Positions 19,144-31,180 are shown, counted from the stretch's first letter. The stretch is 64,000 nt of DNA from JAEZBP01 sp963832725 (GCA_963832725.1 CAWHVG010000005.1:434001-498000); one strand, 5' to 3'. Notes: generated from the sequence alone by a model not told the origin. A program made the numbers and translations.

Positions 19144-19876
19144 ATGCTGTTCGTTCTGGTCTTCTTCGTCGTCCATTGGACGCTCGCCGCCTTCTTCCAG
19201 TCGTTCTTCCTGCACCGCTACGGCGCCCACGGGCAGTTCTCGATGTCGAAGCGGTGGGAGCGCGTCTTCCATCTCGGGATGTACCTGGCGCTCGGGTCGA
19301 GCTACCTGCCGCCGCGGGCCTACGCCCTGCTGCATCGCGCGCATCACGCCTACAGCGACGGGCCACGCGACCCGCACTCCCCCAACAACTACCGCGGCCC
19401 GCTCGGGTTGATGCTGGCCACCCGGCGCGCGTTCGACGACCTGGCGCACCGCCGCGTCACCCCCGAGCCGCGCTTCGAAGGCGGCTACCCGGAGTGGCCC
19501 CTGCTCGACCGGCTCGGCTGGTGGCTGCCGGGTCAGCTCGGCTGGGGCGTCCTCTACGGCGCCCTCTACGTCCTCTTCGCGCCACCCTTTCTGTGGCCGC
19601 TGGTGGCGGTCCACCTCTTCATGGGACCCATCCACGGCTTCTTGGTGAACTGGCTCGGGCACCGGCTCGGTTACCGCAACTTCGACCGCAAGGACGACTC
19701 GCGGAACGTGCTGCCGCTCGAGCTCGTGGTGATGGGCGAGATGATGCAGAACAACCACCACCAGCACCCGATGCGGCCGAGCTTCGCCGTGCGCGGCTGG
19801 GAGCTCTATTCCGACCGGGCTGGTGGTGAAGGGCCTCGCTCGGCTCGGCGTGGTCCGGCTCCGCGTGACCGCCTGA
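19144..19876 (+). CDS. Acyl-CoA/fatty-acid desaturase (one apparent frameshift near the C-terminus)
   Basis: This membrane di-iron desaturase introduces a double bond into acyl chains. The His-box triad is clear: HRYGAHGQ, HRAHHAYSD and NNHHQHP, with hydrophobic spans between them. Near the end (19808-19812) the frame shifts: TATTCC should probably read TATCC, giving WELYPTGLVVKGLARLGVVR and a stop at 19874-19876, 243 residues in all. The uncorrected frame runs into low-quality Arg-rich sequence. The start ATG has GGAGCGAGG upstream. Unlike most breaks in this window, this one is at TATC, not GATC. Confidence 0.85.
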
Positions 19877-19962
19877 GCTCGAGACGGGCGCGGCGAAGGG
19901 TGAGAGCAGCGCGCAAGGGCGAGCTCGTCACCCACGGCCTACTCGGCCCCCGAGGCTCGGCG

Positions 19963-20469
19963 CTACCGCGCGCTCACTCGCACCCAAGAGCCGGACTGCG
20001 AAGGAGCGGGGCAGTACGCGAAGGTGTGCCGCCCGGGCCTGTGGATGAACGAGGTGACCTCTCGAGTGTCATCGACCGTCTGTCCCGGCGCGAGAGCGCT
20101 CCACGCGGGCAGGCGTGCCCCGTTGCCGAACGCCAAGCCGAGGGCCATCGACTCCGCACCGTCGAGGCAGAAGACGCCGTGCGCGCTCGCGTCGGGCGTG
20201 CCGCTGCCCGGATTGCGGGCTTCCAAGACGAGCTCCGGCGGAGGTCGTCGCGAGAGCGCGAAGGCGCGTGGACGCGCCGTGAGTCGGAACTGCACCCCAT
20301 GGGGGCCGGACACCCAGGCGCTCTGGGCGCCGCCGAGGGCACAGGGACACGGGTCGGTCTCCTGCTTGGAGCTCGAGCGCGCGTCCCCCTCCGAGGGCAG
20401 CCCCACGAACACGCCGGCGAGCACCATTGTCACGAGAACCGCGGGGCCGCTGCGTCGCTTCGAGCTCAT
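19963..20469 (-). CDS. Secreted protein of unknown function
   Basis: This 168-residue protein starts at ATG 20469 with a signal peptide (KRRSGPAVLVTMVLAGVFVG) and contains three Cys residues (DPCPCALGG, GVFCLDG, AYCPAPSQSGSW) in an otherwise beta-rich sequence. Upstream in-frame starts only add Arg/Pro-rich sequence and were rejected. It converges on the desaturase, 86 bp away. No family recognised. Confidence 0.65.
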   Translation of the reverse strand: MSSKRRSGPAVLVTMVLAGVFVGLPSEGDARSSSKQETDPCPCALGGAQSAWVSGPHGVQFRLTARPRAFALSRRPPPELVLEARNPGSGTPDASAHGVFCLDGAESMALGLAFGNGARLPAWSALAPGQTVDDTREVTSFIHRPGRHTFAYCPAPSQSGSWVRVSAR

Positions 20470-20536
20470 GTCCGATGGTACGAGGCGCGAGCCCGTACTT
20501 CCCCCCGTGAGCTCGTGGCCGGAGCCCGGCCGACGC

Positions 20537-23279
20537 TCAGTGGTGGCGAGAGAAGAACGCCTCGGCGCTCTCGCGCTGCGCGTCCACGCGAGCGGCGCAC
20601 AGGTGGATGGCCTCGAGCGCGCCGCGCAGGTTGCGCGGGCCGCCGGGCAGCGACTCGATGCGCGGCCCGAAGAAGCTCTCCACTTCCTCTGCCCGCTCCT
20701 CGGTGCAGAACCCGGAGACATACCAGGGCGCGAATCCGGCGCGAGTGGTGGCCACGCGCGCGAAGATGGCGTCGAAGTGCTCCCGCATGAAATCCCAGGC
20801 GCGGGCCCGGGTCTCGTCCATCGAGAGCTGCTCGGTCAGCGTGATGGTCACCTCGTTGATCCGGAGCGCCGGATCGAGCGCCAGCTCGAGCGCCCGGCGG
20901 CCCAGCGCCTCGTCGTGGGTCGCGCCGAGGGCCGAGAGCGCCTCGCTGCGGAAGAGCGCGTCGTCGCTCCCGTGCGCCAGCTCGAGGAGATGCTCGAAGA
21001 AGGCCTGGTCACCCTCCTGCACCGCCACCGCCAGCACGACGCCGACGAGGTCCTGCGGCACCACGTCACCATGGAGCTGACCGTCGCCACCGAAGCCGAC
21101 GTAGCGGCGCCCCCGCTCCGCCGCCTCGCGCCGGATTCCGGGCCGAGCGGGCCGTGAAGGCCTCGAACGAGATGACGTCCCGGCGCAGGAGCCCCGTCTC
21201 GCCGTCCTCGTTGCGGCGCGGCGTCCAGCCGAGCCGGCGCGCCCGCGTGGCGTAGAGCCGCTCCGCGAAGTGCTCGACCCCTTGCACCATCGGATTGGGC
21301 ACGAGGTTCGTGCGCGCCCACCTGAGGAGCGACATCGGCTCCGTGGCCGCGCGCGAGTCGTCGGAGGCCACCCGGCCGAGGCTGCCGAAGACGTCGGCCG
21401 CGTCCACCGTGTCGGCGTCGAAGGCGGCGATGAGGTTGTCGGCCGCGCTCAGTCGCTCGCGCACCTCGAGCCGGGACCACGCGCCTCCCATCAGGGCGTG
21501 CACGCTCTCGGCGGGCAAGCTGAAGCGGTAGTAGCCGGACGCGTTCGCGTTGGGCATGACCCAGTCCGGGCAGCCGCCCTCGAGCTGCATCTGCGCCTGC
21601 TGCTCCGTGACGAGCTCGCACTGGTCGTGCACCTCGCGTCCGTTCGCGTAGCGGACGCAGAAGGGGATCTGCCAAGCGTGATCACGCTCTCCGTCCGAGC
21701 CGACCGGGAAGTAGCGCGACTGCGAGAGCTCGAGCCGCGCGTGCCCGTCCTCGCAGACCGGGTGGACCTGCACCAGAGGGACGCCCGGCTGGAGCAGGAA
21801 GGTGCGGAAGGGCGTGCCCACGTCGCGACCGGCGAGCTGCGAGAGGGCGTCGAGCAGGTCGTCGGCGGTCGCGGTGCCGAAGCGGTGGCGGTTCAGGTAC
21901 TCGCGGATGCCGTCGCGGAAGGTCTCCTCGCCGAGCCACGACTCGAACATGCCGAGCACCGCGCCGCCCTTGCTGTAGGTGATGCTGTCGAAGGCGTTGC
22001 GGATGTCGTGGGTGCTCTCGATGGGTTGCCGGATCTGGCGCGCGCTCACCAGGCTGTCGCTCCGCATCGCGCGCTGCGCCGACTGCAGGAGCCCGAGCTC
22101 CGCGTGATAGTCCGGATGCACGCCCTCGACCGTCTTGTTGCCCATCCAAGTGGCGAAGGACTCGTTGAGCCAGATGTCGTTCCACCACGGCATCGTCACG
22201 AGATCGCCGAACCACTGATGCGATAGCTCGTGGGCCATCACGTAGGCGAAGTCCCGGCGCTGCTCCTCGGGCGCGTCGTCGCCGAGCAAGAGGAGCGTCT
22301 CGCGGAAGGTGATCGCGCCTGCGTTCTCCATGGCGCCGGAGGCGAAGTCGGGCACCGCGATGATGTCGAGCTTCCCGTAGGGATAGGCGATCCCGGTGTA
22401 CTCCTCGAGATAGCGGACCAGCGCCGCGGTGTGGTCGAGGGCGTAGGCGAGCCGGGCGCCCTGGCCGTGCGCGGCCACGCCGCGGAAGGGGATCGGCATG
22501 TCGCGCACGTCGTTGGCCGGAATCGGCGCGTGCTCGACCACGTCGAGCGGTCCGACGGCCATGGCCACCAGGTAGGTCGGCAGGGGCTCGGTGGGCGCGA
22601 AGCGGACCTCCTTCAGCTCGCCCTGCTCGCGGGTGCTGGCCGGCGCCGTGTTGGCGATGGCCGTGTCGTCGTCCGGCACGGCGAGGGTGAGCTCGAAGGG
22701 CGTCTTGAAGCGAGGCTCGTCGAAGCAGGGAAAGGCGATGCGCGCGCTCGTCGCCTCGAACTGCGTGAACGCGTAGGAGCGCCCGCCGGTGTCGACCCGG
22801 TAGAGGCCCTTGAGCTGGCGATCGAAGGGCGCGTCGTAGGTGATGGAGAGGATCGCCTCGCCGGCCGGAACCTCGGACTCCGCCCGAAGCGAGGCCACGC
22901 CGTCGTCGTTGACCTGCTCCCACGTGGCGGAGATGGGATCGCCGCCCTCGGGCAGGATCTCCGCCTGAGTCACGTTCATCCCGAGGCCGTGCAGCCAGAT
23001 GGTGCGATGAGGCGCGTCGAGCCGGGTGCGGATGTCGACGCGGCCGCGGAAGCGCTCGTGGGTCGGGACGACCTCCATCCACAGCGTGTAGGCGAGCGGC
23101 GTGACGCCTTCGGGTAAGCGGCCCTCGGGGACCGGCTCGGCGGCCGCCTCTTCGGGCTGCTCTGCCTGGGCCGTCGCACGGCCGTCGTTCGCCGTGTACT
23201 CGGGGTGAACCGCGCCGGAGCCGGAGCCGCAACCGAGCGTGGTGAGGATCGAGATGAGCGGTAGAGCGCGTCGGAACAT
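20537..23279 (-). CDS. M1 family aminopeptidase lipoprotein (one apparent frameshift)
   Basis: This zinc aminopeptidase of family M1 removes N-terminal residues from peptides. It shows GAMENAG (about residue 315) and HELSH followed after 18 residues by the second zinc Glu in WLNE (about residues 349-372). The N-terminus is a lipobox (LISILTTLGC), so the enzyme is anchored at the cell surface or in the periplasm. The frame breaks at 21134-21138, where the coding strand reads GGAATCC instead of GGATCC; correction gives RIRREAAERGRRYVGFGGDG and joins the C-terminal ERAP1-like helical domain, 913 residues in total. The start at 23279 is chosen because it opens directly into the signal peptide. 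Confidence 0.92.
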
Positions 23280-23435
23280 GAGGGCGGGTATACAGCGACC
23301 GGCCGGCGAGACCAACGTCCCCCCAATCCCGTGACGGCGCTGCCCCCTTCCCGGCGGCGCGCGAATGCGTTCTCCTACGCGCCCGCAGGCCCGCGGACCG
23401 CTGGTATGATGCGCGCCGGACCGGAGCCCGAACGA

Positions 23436-24140
23436 ATGAAACGACTAGATGTGCTCACCGCGCTCGCGCTGCTCTTCGCCGGCTGCGAGGAGGAAGAGAG
23501 CCTGCCCGAGAGCCCCCCCTACGCGGTGCCCGGGGAGGATGTACCGCAGCCGCCCGAAGGGCAGGCCGCAGCGCAGCCGATGCCCACCGGGACCCCGCCG
23601 ACATTCGATCCGCCGCTGGCCGTCCCGGGCGAGCCGAGCCCGCTCCCGATGCCTCAACCGCCGATGCCTCCCGGAATGCAGCCCGGACAGGTGCCGCCGG
23701 GCGCGATGCAGCCCACCACGCCGCTCAGCCTGGGGGCGGGCTTCACGCCGGATCCACACATCGAGCGCGGCGTGACCGCGGGCCAGATCCAAGCGTCGCA
23801 GATGACCCAGCGCCAAGACTGCGCGGGGTACATCTCAGCCCAACCGAACCGGGTGCTCGTGCTCGGCGCGCCCTTCCCGAAGCTCCGCATCATGGTCGCG
23901 TCCGAGACCGACACGGTGCTCGTCATCCGCAAGCCGGACGGCAGCTACTTCTGCAACGACGACACCGACCCCGGCGTGATCATGAACCCCACGGTCGAAG
24001 AGCAGTTCGCGCCCGGCACCTACAGCGTCTGGGTCGGCACCTATGGGCAGGGAGAGACCGCCCCCTACGTGCTCGGGATCACGACCGACCCGAGCCTCAC
24101 CCACGAAACGCTCGTCACGAACGCGCCCCCGGCCCCCTGA
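23436..24140 (+). CDS. Pro-rich lipoprotein with pre-peptidase-like domain
   Basis: This 234-residue lipoprotein has lipobox LLFAGC within the first 20 residues. A long Pro/Met/Gln-rich linker (about residues 25-105) is followed by a compact domain with DCAGYISAQPNRVLVLGAPF and DGSYFCNDDTDPGVIMNPTV, resembling calcium-dependent pre-peptidase C-terminal folds. The ATG at 23436 is preferred to an upstream in-frame start because the extension lacks signal-peptide character. Function unknown; it is divergent from the aminopeptidase gene. Confidence 0.78.
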   Translation: MKRLDVLTALALLFAGCEEEESLPESPPYAVPGEDVPQPPEGQAAAQPMPTGTPPTFDPPLAVPGEPSPLPMPQPPMPPGMQPGQVPPGAMQPTTPLSLGAGFTPDPHIERGVTAGQIQASQMTQRQDCAGYISAQPNRVLVLGAPFPKLRIMVASETDTVLVIRKPDGSYFCNDDTDPGVIMNPTVEEQFAPGTYSVWVGTYGQGETAPYVLGITTDPSLTHETLVTNAPPAP

Positions 24141-24206
24141 AGGAGCCGGACTCGGGCTCAGCGGCGTCGATTCGCTCCTCCGCGGAGCCCTGGAGCTCCC
24201 CGCGAA

Positions 24207-26160
24207 TCACGGCGCAGCGAAATCGCAACCGCTGGCAGGACAGCTCGGCGGCGGGTCGATGTGGGATTCGCCGGCCCACGCCGACTGCAGGAACGCGAAG
24301 ATCTGCTCCCGCGCCGCGACGCCGGCGGGGGTGTCCCGGTTGGCGAAGCCGTGGATCTGGTAAGTGCCCGTCTCCGGCGTGCGGAACTGCGTGAGGCCGC
24401 TTCCCTCGGTGACCTCGTCGGCGGTGTCGATTCCGACGATGGGCTGCAGCACGCCACCGACGAGGCGCGCGCCGGTCGTCGCCGCCACCATCTCGGTGCC
24501 GGGGTTCGGCAGCACCGGATCGCCCATGCTCTCCTGCAGGAGGAACGCGGTCGGGTTCGCCTCCAGCACGTCCTTCCAGACCGCCCCGTCGGCGAGATCG
24601 AAGTTCGTCTGCGCGATCGTGAGCGCCGTCACCAGGTCGATGTCGTCGTGGTAGCCGATCTTCAGCACGCCGTGGATGAGGTCGAAGACGTACGAGTCGC
24701 GGACCCACTGCATCCACGCGGCACCGGGGACGTTGAGCACGCCGTAGTGGATGTCGTGATCGACCGAAGCGTAGACGAGGCCGGTGGTCCCGCCGAGCGA
24801 CCCGCCCACCCAGATGGGGATCGACATGTCGGGCCGGCGCCCGGCCGCCGGGTTGGTCATCCCGCCGATCATGTCCGCGCTCAACAGGTCGCCGAGCATG
24901 CCGCCCAGCGCCCGCTGGATCGCCGCGCCGTGCGCGATGCCCTCGACCAGGTCCGCTCCCGCCTCGAGGCTCCCCTCGAACGCGTAATCGAGGTGCGAGA
25001 CCGTCGTGATGAAGCCGGTGTCGGTCCAGCCGTAGAGGCGCATCCCCACCTTGGCCGTGCCGATGCCGGCCAGATCGGAGTCGAACGCGTCGTCGAGCTC
25101 GTTGCCACCCAGGCCGTGCCCGTACATGACGAAGTGGTAGTCGCCGGTGCCGGCGGGCACGACGACTCGGAAGGGCGCGTCCTTGGTGCCGAGCTGCATC
25201 GGCAGCCCGCTCGCGTCGTAGGCGAAGCCCCCGCCACCGTCCATCAGGAAGGTGGGCATGTTGGCCAAGTGTCCGACCACGATCATCGCGATGGCCGGGT
25301 CGTCCGGCGTGGTGACGGTGTCGACCATCACCTCGGCGCTCCCGTCGTCGATGGCCGCCAGCGCAGCGTCGCGGACGCTCTGGAGCGCGCGGCGGGGGTT
25401 ATCGGCGCTGCGCGTGGTGAAGTCCCAGACGAGCACCACGTGCTCGGGCGCGACGCTCAGCGTCCCTAGGAACGCCCGCGTCGGCGCGTGGTAGCCGGCG
25501 ATGCGCCCTTCGGCCGGCGTCGTCGGATCGGCCAGCCCCAGCGCGACCTCGACGGCGTGGGACGGCGCTGGCGTGCTGCCGTCCATGTTCTTGATGCCGT
25601 CGTCGATGTAGGCGACGTAGTCGGCGTTGGGCTCGAGCACCTCCCGCGGGTTCGCCGTAGATCAGCGTCTGGCCGTTGTCGAGCGCGACGGTGTCGATGC
25701 GAAGCGGGACCTCGTGACCGCGGTCCGGATGGTCGTGCTGCGCGAGCACCAGGTGCACCGCGCCCTGGAGCGTGGAATCGTCGAGCGGCGCGTCGAAGTG
25801 GGCGAGGAGCGGCGAGACCCGCGAGAACCCGTCGGCCTGCGTGAGGGAGCTGGAGTCGTCACGGCCGTTGATCTGCCGCACGTCGAGCGCGCTCATCCGG
25901 AGGCCGGTGGCCGTGCTGGTGTCGACCTCGGTGAAGGTGCTGGACGGCCAGGGCAAGAAGCAGCGCTCCGGGTCCAAGGCGTCGCAGGTCGCGCTGGCGG
26001 GCGTCCAATCCCCCTCGGCGCGGTTCTGCACGACGATGGGACCCGCGTCCGGGCCACCGTCCCCGCCGCCGGAGGCCCCGTCCAAGCTGGCGTCCCCGCC
26101 GACGGGAGAGGTACCGCAACCGACCAAGACCATGAGCGCGAAGAAGCAAAACGAACGCAC
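24207..26160 (-). CDS. Alpha/beta-hydrolase lipoprotein (one apparent frameshift)
   Basis: This probable surface esterase or lipase has a signal peptide with lipobox FALMVLVGC. The oxyanion-hole-like VMYGHGLGG precedes the nucleophile elbow GGSLGG near residue 451, and an HG-rich C-terminal segment (IHGFANRD) could supply the catalytic His. The frame changes at about 25641-25650, where CCCGCGGG carries one extra base; deleting it joins TLIYGEPREVLEPNADYVAY and gives 650 residues. GTG at 26160 is chosen because it starts immediately before the signal peptide and has AAAGGG upstream; an earlier start at 26202 is possible. This break is not at a GATC site. Confidence 0.82.
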
Positions 26161-26276
26161 GCGAAGCCCTTTCTCCCCCGAGAGGGCAAAGCGTACACCC
26201 AACCTCGCCGCGAGGCGGACTCCGCGACGCCTCGAGAGGCGAACGAGCGCCTGCCAGCTCGAGCACGGACCGCGGC

Positions 26277-29200
26277 TCAGGCGCGCGGCTCGTCCGTCCG
26301 GCGCTGCTCGGCCACGGCCAGGAGCCGGGCCAGCTCCCCTCGCGAGATCGGCTTCACCACGTGCTCGTCGAAGCCGGCGCTCTTGGCACGTTCGCGATCC
26401 TCGGGCCGTCCGTAACCGGTCAACGCGACCAGGTAGAGCTTCCGTCCATCGTCGAGCGCACGGATGCGACGCGCGACCTCGTAGCCGTCGATGCCCGGCA
26501 GACCGATGTCGACCAAAGCGAGGTCCGGCCGCTCGCGGAGGATGGTGGCGATCGCTTCCTCGCCGTCGCCCACGCCGGTCGTGTGATGGCCACGCAGGGT
26601 GACGAACAACGTGAGCATCTCGCGGTTGTCCTCCTGGTCCTCGACCACGACGACGTCGAGGGGCTCGCTGCCGACCGGCTCCGGTGCGGGCGGGCCGTCG
26701 TCACCGTGCGCCGCCAACTCCTCCTCGCTCGGCCAGGGCAACGTGATCTCGAACGAGGCACCCATTCCGCGACCCTCGCTGCGCGCGGCGATGGTCCCGC
26801 CGTGCGCTTCGGCGATCGAGCGCGCCAAGCTGAGCCCCACGCCGAGCCCACCGCCCCCACGCGCCAGATCCTGCTCCTCCTGATAGAAGAGCTCGAAGAT
26901 CCGCTCCATGTCGCTCGGGTCGAGGCCCACGCCCTGGTCGCGGACACGCAGGAGCAAACAGGCATCCCGCTCCTCGAGCTCGAGGTACACGCGCTTGCCG
27001 CGGTCGCTGAACTTCACTCCATTGACCAGCACGTTCGTCACCATCTGCTGGAGGCGCGAGGGATCCCCAATCAGCGTCCGGTCCGGTAGAGCGCTCGCGA
27101 CCTCCACCTCCACCCCGCGCGGCTCGGCGACCGCCCGCACCGTCTCCAACGTCCGTTCGACCAAGCTCCGCACCGTGACGGGCTCCTTTCGGAACACCAG
27201 CCTGTCGAGGGTGATCCGGTTCACGTCGAGCAGATCGTCGAGCAGGTCCTTCACGTGCTTGGTCTGCCGGGAGAGCACGCCGGCGGCTTTCCGGAGCGCG
27301 GGCGTGTCCGCCGCGCCGATGACGCCCGCCGCGTTGCCGATGGCCGCGAGCGGGTTGCGCAGCTCGTGCGAGAGCATGGCGAGGAAGTGGTCCCGCTGCT
27401 CGACGGCGTGCCGCTGCTCCTCTTCGTAGAGCTTGCGATCGGTGATGTCGTTGGCGATGCCGGCCACGCCGCGAGTCGTTCCGTTCTGGCCGATCGGGAA
27501 GCGCACCACCAAGAACGTGCGCTCCGTTCCATCGACCGCGAAGGTCTCCTCGCGGACCACTGTCTCCCCGGTCTCGACGACGTCGCGTTCGTCCCCGCTC
27601 AATCCCGGCTCGGCGGCGTCGTCGAGGGCGAAGAGCTGCCGCGCCACGCGGCCGGCCATCAAGAGATCGCCCGCGGCGCTCCGCGCGTAGATTCGGCACC
27701 GGGCTGTGCTCCAGGATGGCCGCCAGCTCGCCCTCGCGGGCCTCGAGCTGCTGCTCGGTGCGCTTGACGCTCGAGACGTCGACGAGCGTGAGGACCACGC
27801 CTTCGACGCGCTCGCGCGGCCGGTAGGGCAGGATACGCATCAGGTAGCTGCGGTCGTCGAGATCCTCGACCTCCAGCTCGATCTTCTCGCCGTTCGCGAG
27901 AACCTGCCGCAGCTCGTCGTGGAGCGCAGGATGGCGGAGCCGGTGCGAGAAGCTCTCGATGCTGCGCCCCTCGTCGGCATCGATCAGGTGGAAGGTCTCG
28001 GCCATCTTCGGTGTGAACTTCCGGATGCGCAGCTCCTCGTCCAGGAAGACCGTGTGCACGTCGGTCGACCGGAAGAGGTGCTCCATGTCGTTGGTCATCT
28101 GCTGGAGCTCGGCGATCTTGTGCTGGTGCTCCGCGTTGACCGTGTAGAGCTCCTCGTTGACCGACTGCAGCTCCTCGTTGGCGCTGTGCAGCTCCTCATT
28201 GGAAGCGATCAGCTCCTCGTTGGTGGCGTGCAGCTCCTCGTTGCTGGCCTCCATCTCCTCGATGGTCGCCTGGAGGTTCTCCTTCGCATGGCGAAGCTCG
28301 AGCTCGAGCGACTCGATGCGCTCGCGGGCGAGATCGTCGAGGGGAGCGTCGGGGGCCGGCTCGGTCGCCGTCTCCGGTTCCGACTCGGGTTCGAGGGTGA
28401 CGAGGAAAGGGTCGGCCTCGCTGCCGATGCGCGAGACGGCGAGGGCGAGCCGGACCGGTCCTTCGGGCGTCTCGGCGGGCACCCCTTCATAGCGCACGAC
28501 GGCGCTGGCCGCGCTGTCTCGCACGCGCTCGAGCGCGCCCGCCAGCGCGTACTTCAGCTCGCCGCCGACGAGATCGAGGAGCGAGAGCGAGGGCGTGCCC
28601 TCGCGGTGGTTCAGGAGGCGGTTGGCGCCATTCGACGTGTGCACCAGCGTGTAGTCGGGGCTGACCACGAGCGCAGGCGGCGCGAAGCGTTGCAGCAAGG
28701 TCTGCCGCGCGCGGTCGAGGACGTCGTCGGCGCGGCGCTGCACCGGCCTGGCGAGCGGGCGGAGCTGGGTGACGGAGCGCAGCTCGGGAGGCAACCGCAG
28801 CTCGCGGCGCTTGCGGTAGAGCTTCCAGCGGCGGTCGATGGCGCCGAGCTCCTCCGCCAGCATCCCCGGCGTCTCGCTCGGGCCCAGGAAGAGCACGCCG
28901 CTCGTCTTCAGCGCGAAGTGGAAGAGCGAGAGCACGCGCCGCTGCGCCTGCTGATCGAAGTAGATCAGCAGGTTGCGGCAGGTGACCAAGTCGAGCTTGG
29001 TGAAGGGCGCGTCGCGCAGCACGTTGTGGTACGCGAACACCACCGAGTTGCGGAGCTGCTCGGTCACCCGCCAGCGGTCGCCGTCGCGGACGAAGTAGCG
29101 ATTCCGCAGCGCCGGGTCGACGTCGCACATGGTCCCGGCGTCGTATACGCCGCTTCCCGCCACCTCCAGCGAGCCGCGGTGGACGTCCGTCGCGAAGATC

Positions 29201-30231
29201 CGCAGCGAGGGTCGCCGACCGAGCCGGCGGAAGGTCTCGAGGATCGAGATGGCGACCGAGTAGGCCTCCTCCCCCGTGGCGCATGCCGCCACCCACACGC
29301 GCAGGGTGTCGCCGTCGGGCAAGCTGCGGATCAGCTCCGGCAGGATGTCGCGCTCGAGGACCTGAAACGCGTCGGCGTCCCGAAAGAAGCTGGTCACCCC
29401 GATCAAGAGATCGCGATAGAGCGCCCCGCGCTCCAGCGGATCGTCGCGCAGCATCTCGAGGTAGGCGTCCAGATCGGACGTGCCGGTCATCAGGAGCCGG
29501 CGCTCGAGCCGCCGCCGGATGGTGTTCCCCTTGTACACACCGAAGTCGATGCCGCCCTCGCGCTCGAGCACATCGAACACGCCCGCCAGACCTTCGCGCT
29601 CGACGTCGGCGACGAAGGGGAGATCGTCGCGCCGGGCGCGCTCCACGTAGCGCGCGATGGTGTCGCCCATGCGCGCCGTCGGCAGCACCAGGTCGACCAC
29701 CCCCGTGTTCATCGCGCTCCGTGGCATGCCGTCGAAGCGCGCGGTCGTGGGCTCCTGGACGAGCGCCAGCCCACCGCTGTCGCGAATGGCACAGAGCCCG
29801 CGCGAGCCGTCGCTTCCGGTGCCCGACAGAACCACGCCCACCGCGCGCGCTCCCGCGTCCTCCGCCATCGAGCGAAAGAAGCAGTCGATCGGCAGCCACA
29901 AGCCGTGGTCCACCGCGCGCTCGCTGAGCAAGAGACGCCCGCCCGAGACGATCATCTCGACCTTCGGCGGCATCAGGTAGATGGTCCCCGCCTCGAGCAC
30001 CATTTCGTTGGCGGCCCGGCGAATGGGCAGCTTGGTGTGCCCCGCCAAGAGCTCGTCCATCCGCGTCTCGAAGTCCGGCGAGAGATGCTGAATGACCACG
30101 ATCGCCGCGTCGAGCGGGGTCGGCAAGCCCGACACCACTTCCTGCAGCGCCTGCAGGCCGCCGGCCGACGCGCCGAGGCCGACCACGGTCAACCCGGGCT
30201 TGGATTCCTTCTCATTGTCTGGCGCTCCCAC
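26277..30231 (-). CDS. CheB-CheR-PAS-histidine kinase-receiver fusion (one apparent frameshift)
   Basis: This is a 1,317-residue signalling protein. Domains in order: CheB methylesterase (GLGASAGGLQALQE, VIQHLSPDF and GTGSDGS supply the Ser/His/Asp residues), CheR methyltransferase (WVAACATGEEAYSVA), a long coiled coil of NEELHATNEELIASNEEL type, PAS modules, a histidine kinase with H-box MLSHELRNPLAAI (His about 955) and HATPase, and a C-terminal receiver (VDIGLPGIDGYE, VVKPIS). The frame breaks at 27690-27694, where the coding strand GAATC should be GATC, giving PVPIYARSAAGD. The GTG at 30231 is preferred over one at 30348 because the latter would place a perfect palindrome inside the gene and adds an Arg-rich extension. 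Confidence 0.9.
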
Positions 30232-30311
30232 GACAGCGACTCGCCTAGCCCTGAAGAACCTCGCTACTCGGCGTTTCGGGCGGGACGAGCCGTCGGTCCG
30301 CCCGTCCCTCA

Positions 30312-30329
30312 CGAATGCTGCAGCATTCG
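30312..30329. promoter_or_regulatory. 18-bp perfect palindrome upstream of the signalling fusion
   Basis: CGAATGCTGCAGCATTCG is its own reverse complement over all 18 bases and lies 81 bp upstream of the proposed start of the CheB-CheR-kinase gene. Size and position suit an operator for a dimeric regulator. No regulator is encoded next to it. Confidence 0.4.
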
Positions 30330-30436
30330 CTCGTCGGTCCGAATGCACAGCCGTTCCGTCCCGTGCCGCCGATTTCCTTGCGTGCTCGGTACTTCCACGG
30401 ACTGCTAGGTCCCCTCAGAGGACCATCAAGGGAGCT

Positions 30437-31180
30437 TCAGGTGCGGACCCCGTTTCTCTGGCGATACCAGGCGATGAGCCCCAAGAGTGCGAAACCATAG
30501 GCATTTGCGGTCCCGTGGACATCAATCATGGTCGCGAGCGCGAGCGGCGGCCGGCCGCTCACCTGGCCCCAGGACCAGGCGACCGCGAGTGGCATCGAGA
30601 AGAGCGGCGGCAAGGCGCTCAGCGTGACCAGCGCCCGCTCCGTCGGCGCCTCGACGCGCTTGCGGGCCCAGCCGAGGGTCACCACGGCGAGGGCGATCAG
30701 CCAGCCGCCGAGCAGGACCGCGCCGAAGAGCGCGAGCGGCGGGACGCCCGTGATGCCCGCCGCGACGATGGGCTGCGCGACCAGGATGGCGATGCCGGCG
30801 ATCGACGCGACACGCTCCGGACGACCCTCGAGCGTGGCAATCGTACGGCTGGCCACGATCGGAGCCGCGAACGCGGCGTAGTGGAAGTGAACCGCCGTCA
30901 GCGAGACGATGATCGGATCGAAGCCCAGCGGCTGGAGGCCCATCCGCGACGCGACCAGCCAACCGGCACCGACCGGCAGATAAATCAGCGCGCCCGCCGC
31001 GCAGAGCTCCGCCGGACGCCGCCAGCCCGTGGCGCGCCCGAGGCCCATGGCCGCGACGAGGAGCGCGAAGCTCATCCAGGGAACCGAGAGGAGACCGGCG
31101 CTGCGCCCGGCCGGCTGGAGCAGGGAGGCGACCACGCAGGCGGCCGCGATGGGCTGCGCGAGCACCGTCACGACGAGCAA
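30437..31180 (-). CDS. YndJ-like multi-spanning membrane protein
   Basis: This 247-residue integral membrane protein has about seven or eight hydrophobic segments and conserved polar spots inside them (HFHYAAFAAPIVAS, HGTANAYGFALLGLIAWY), matching the YndJ-like family, whose function is unknown. The start TTG at 31180 is the only usable start in the open frame. There are about 200 bp between its stop and the next gene, which is transcribed the same way. Confidence 0.75.
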   Translation of the reverse strand: MLVVTVLAQPIAAACVVASLLQPAGRSAGLLSVPWMSFALLVAAMGLGRATGWRRPAELCAAGALIYLPVGAGWLVASRMGLQPLGFDPIIVSLTAVHFHYAAFAAPIVASRTIATLEGRPERVASIAGIAILVAQPIVAAGITGVPPLALFGAVLLGGWLIALAVVTLGWARKRVEAPTERALVTLSALPPLFSMPLAVAWSWGQVSGRPPLALATMIDVHGTANAYGFALLGLIAWYRQRNGVRT

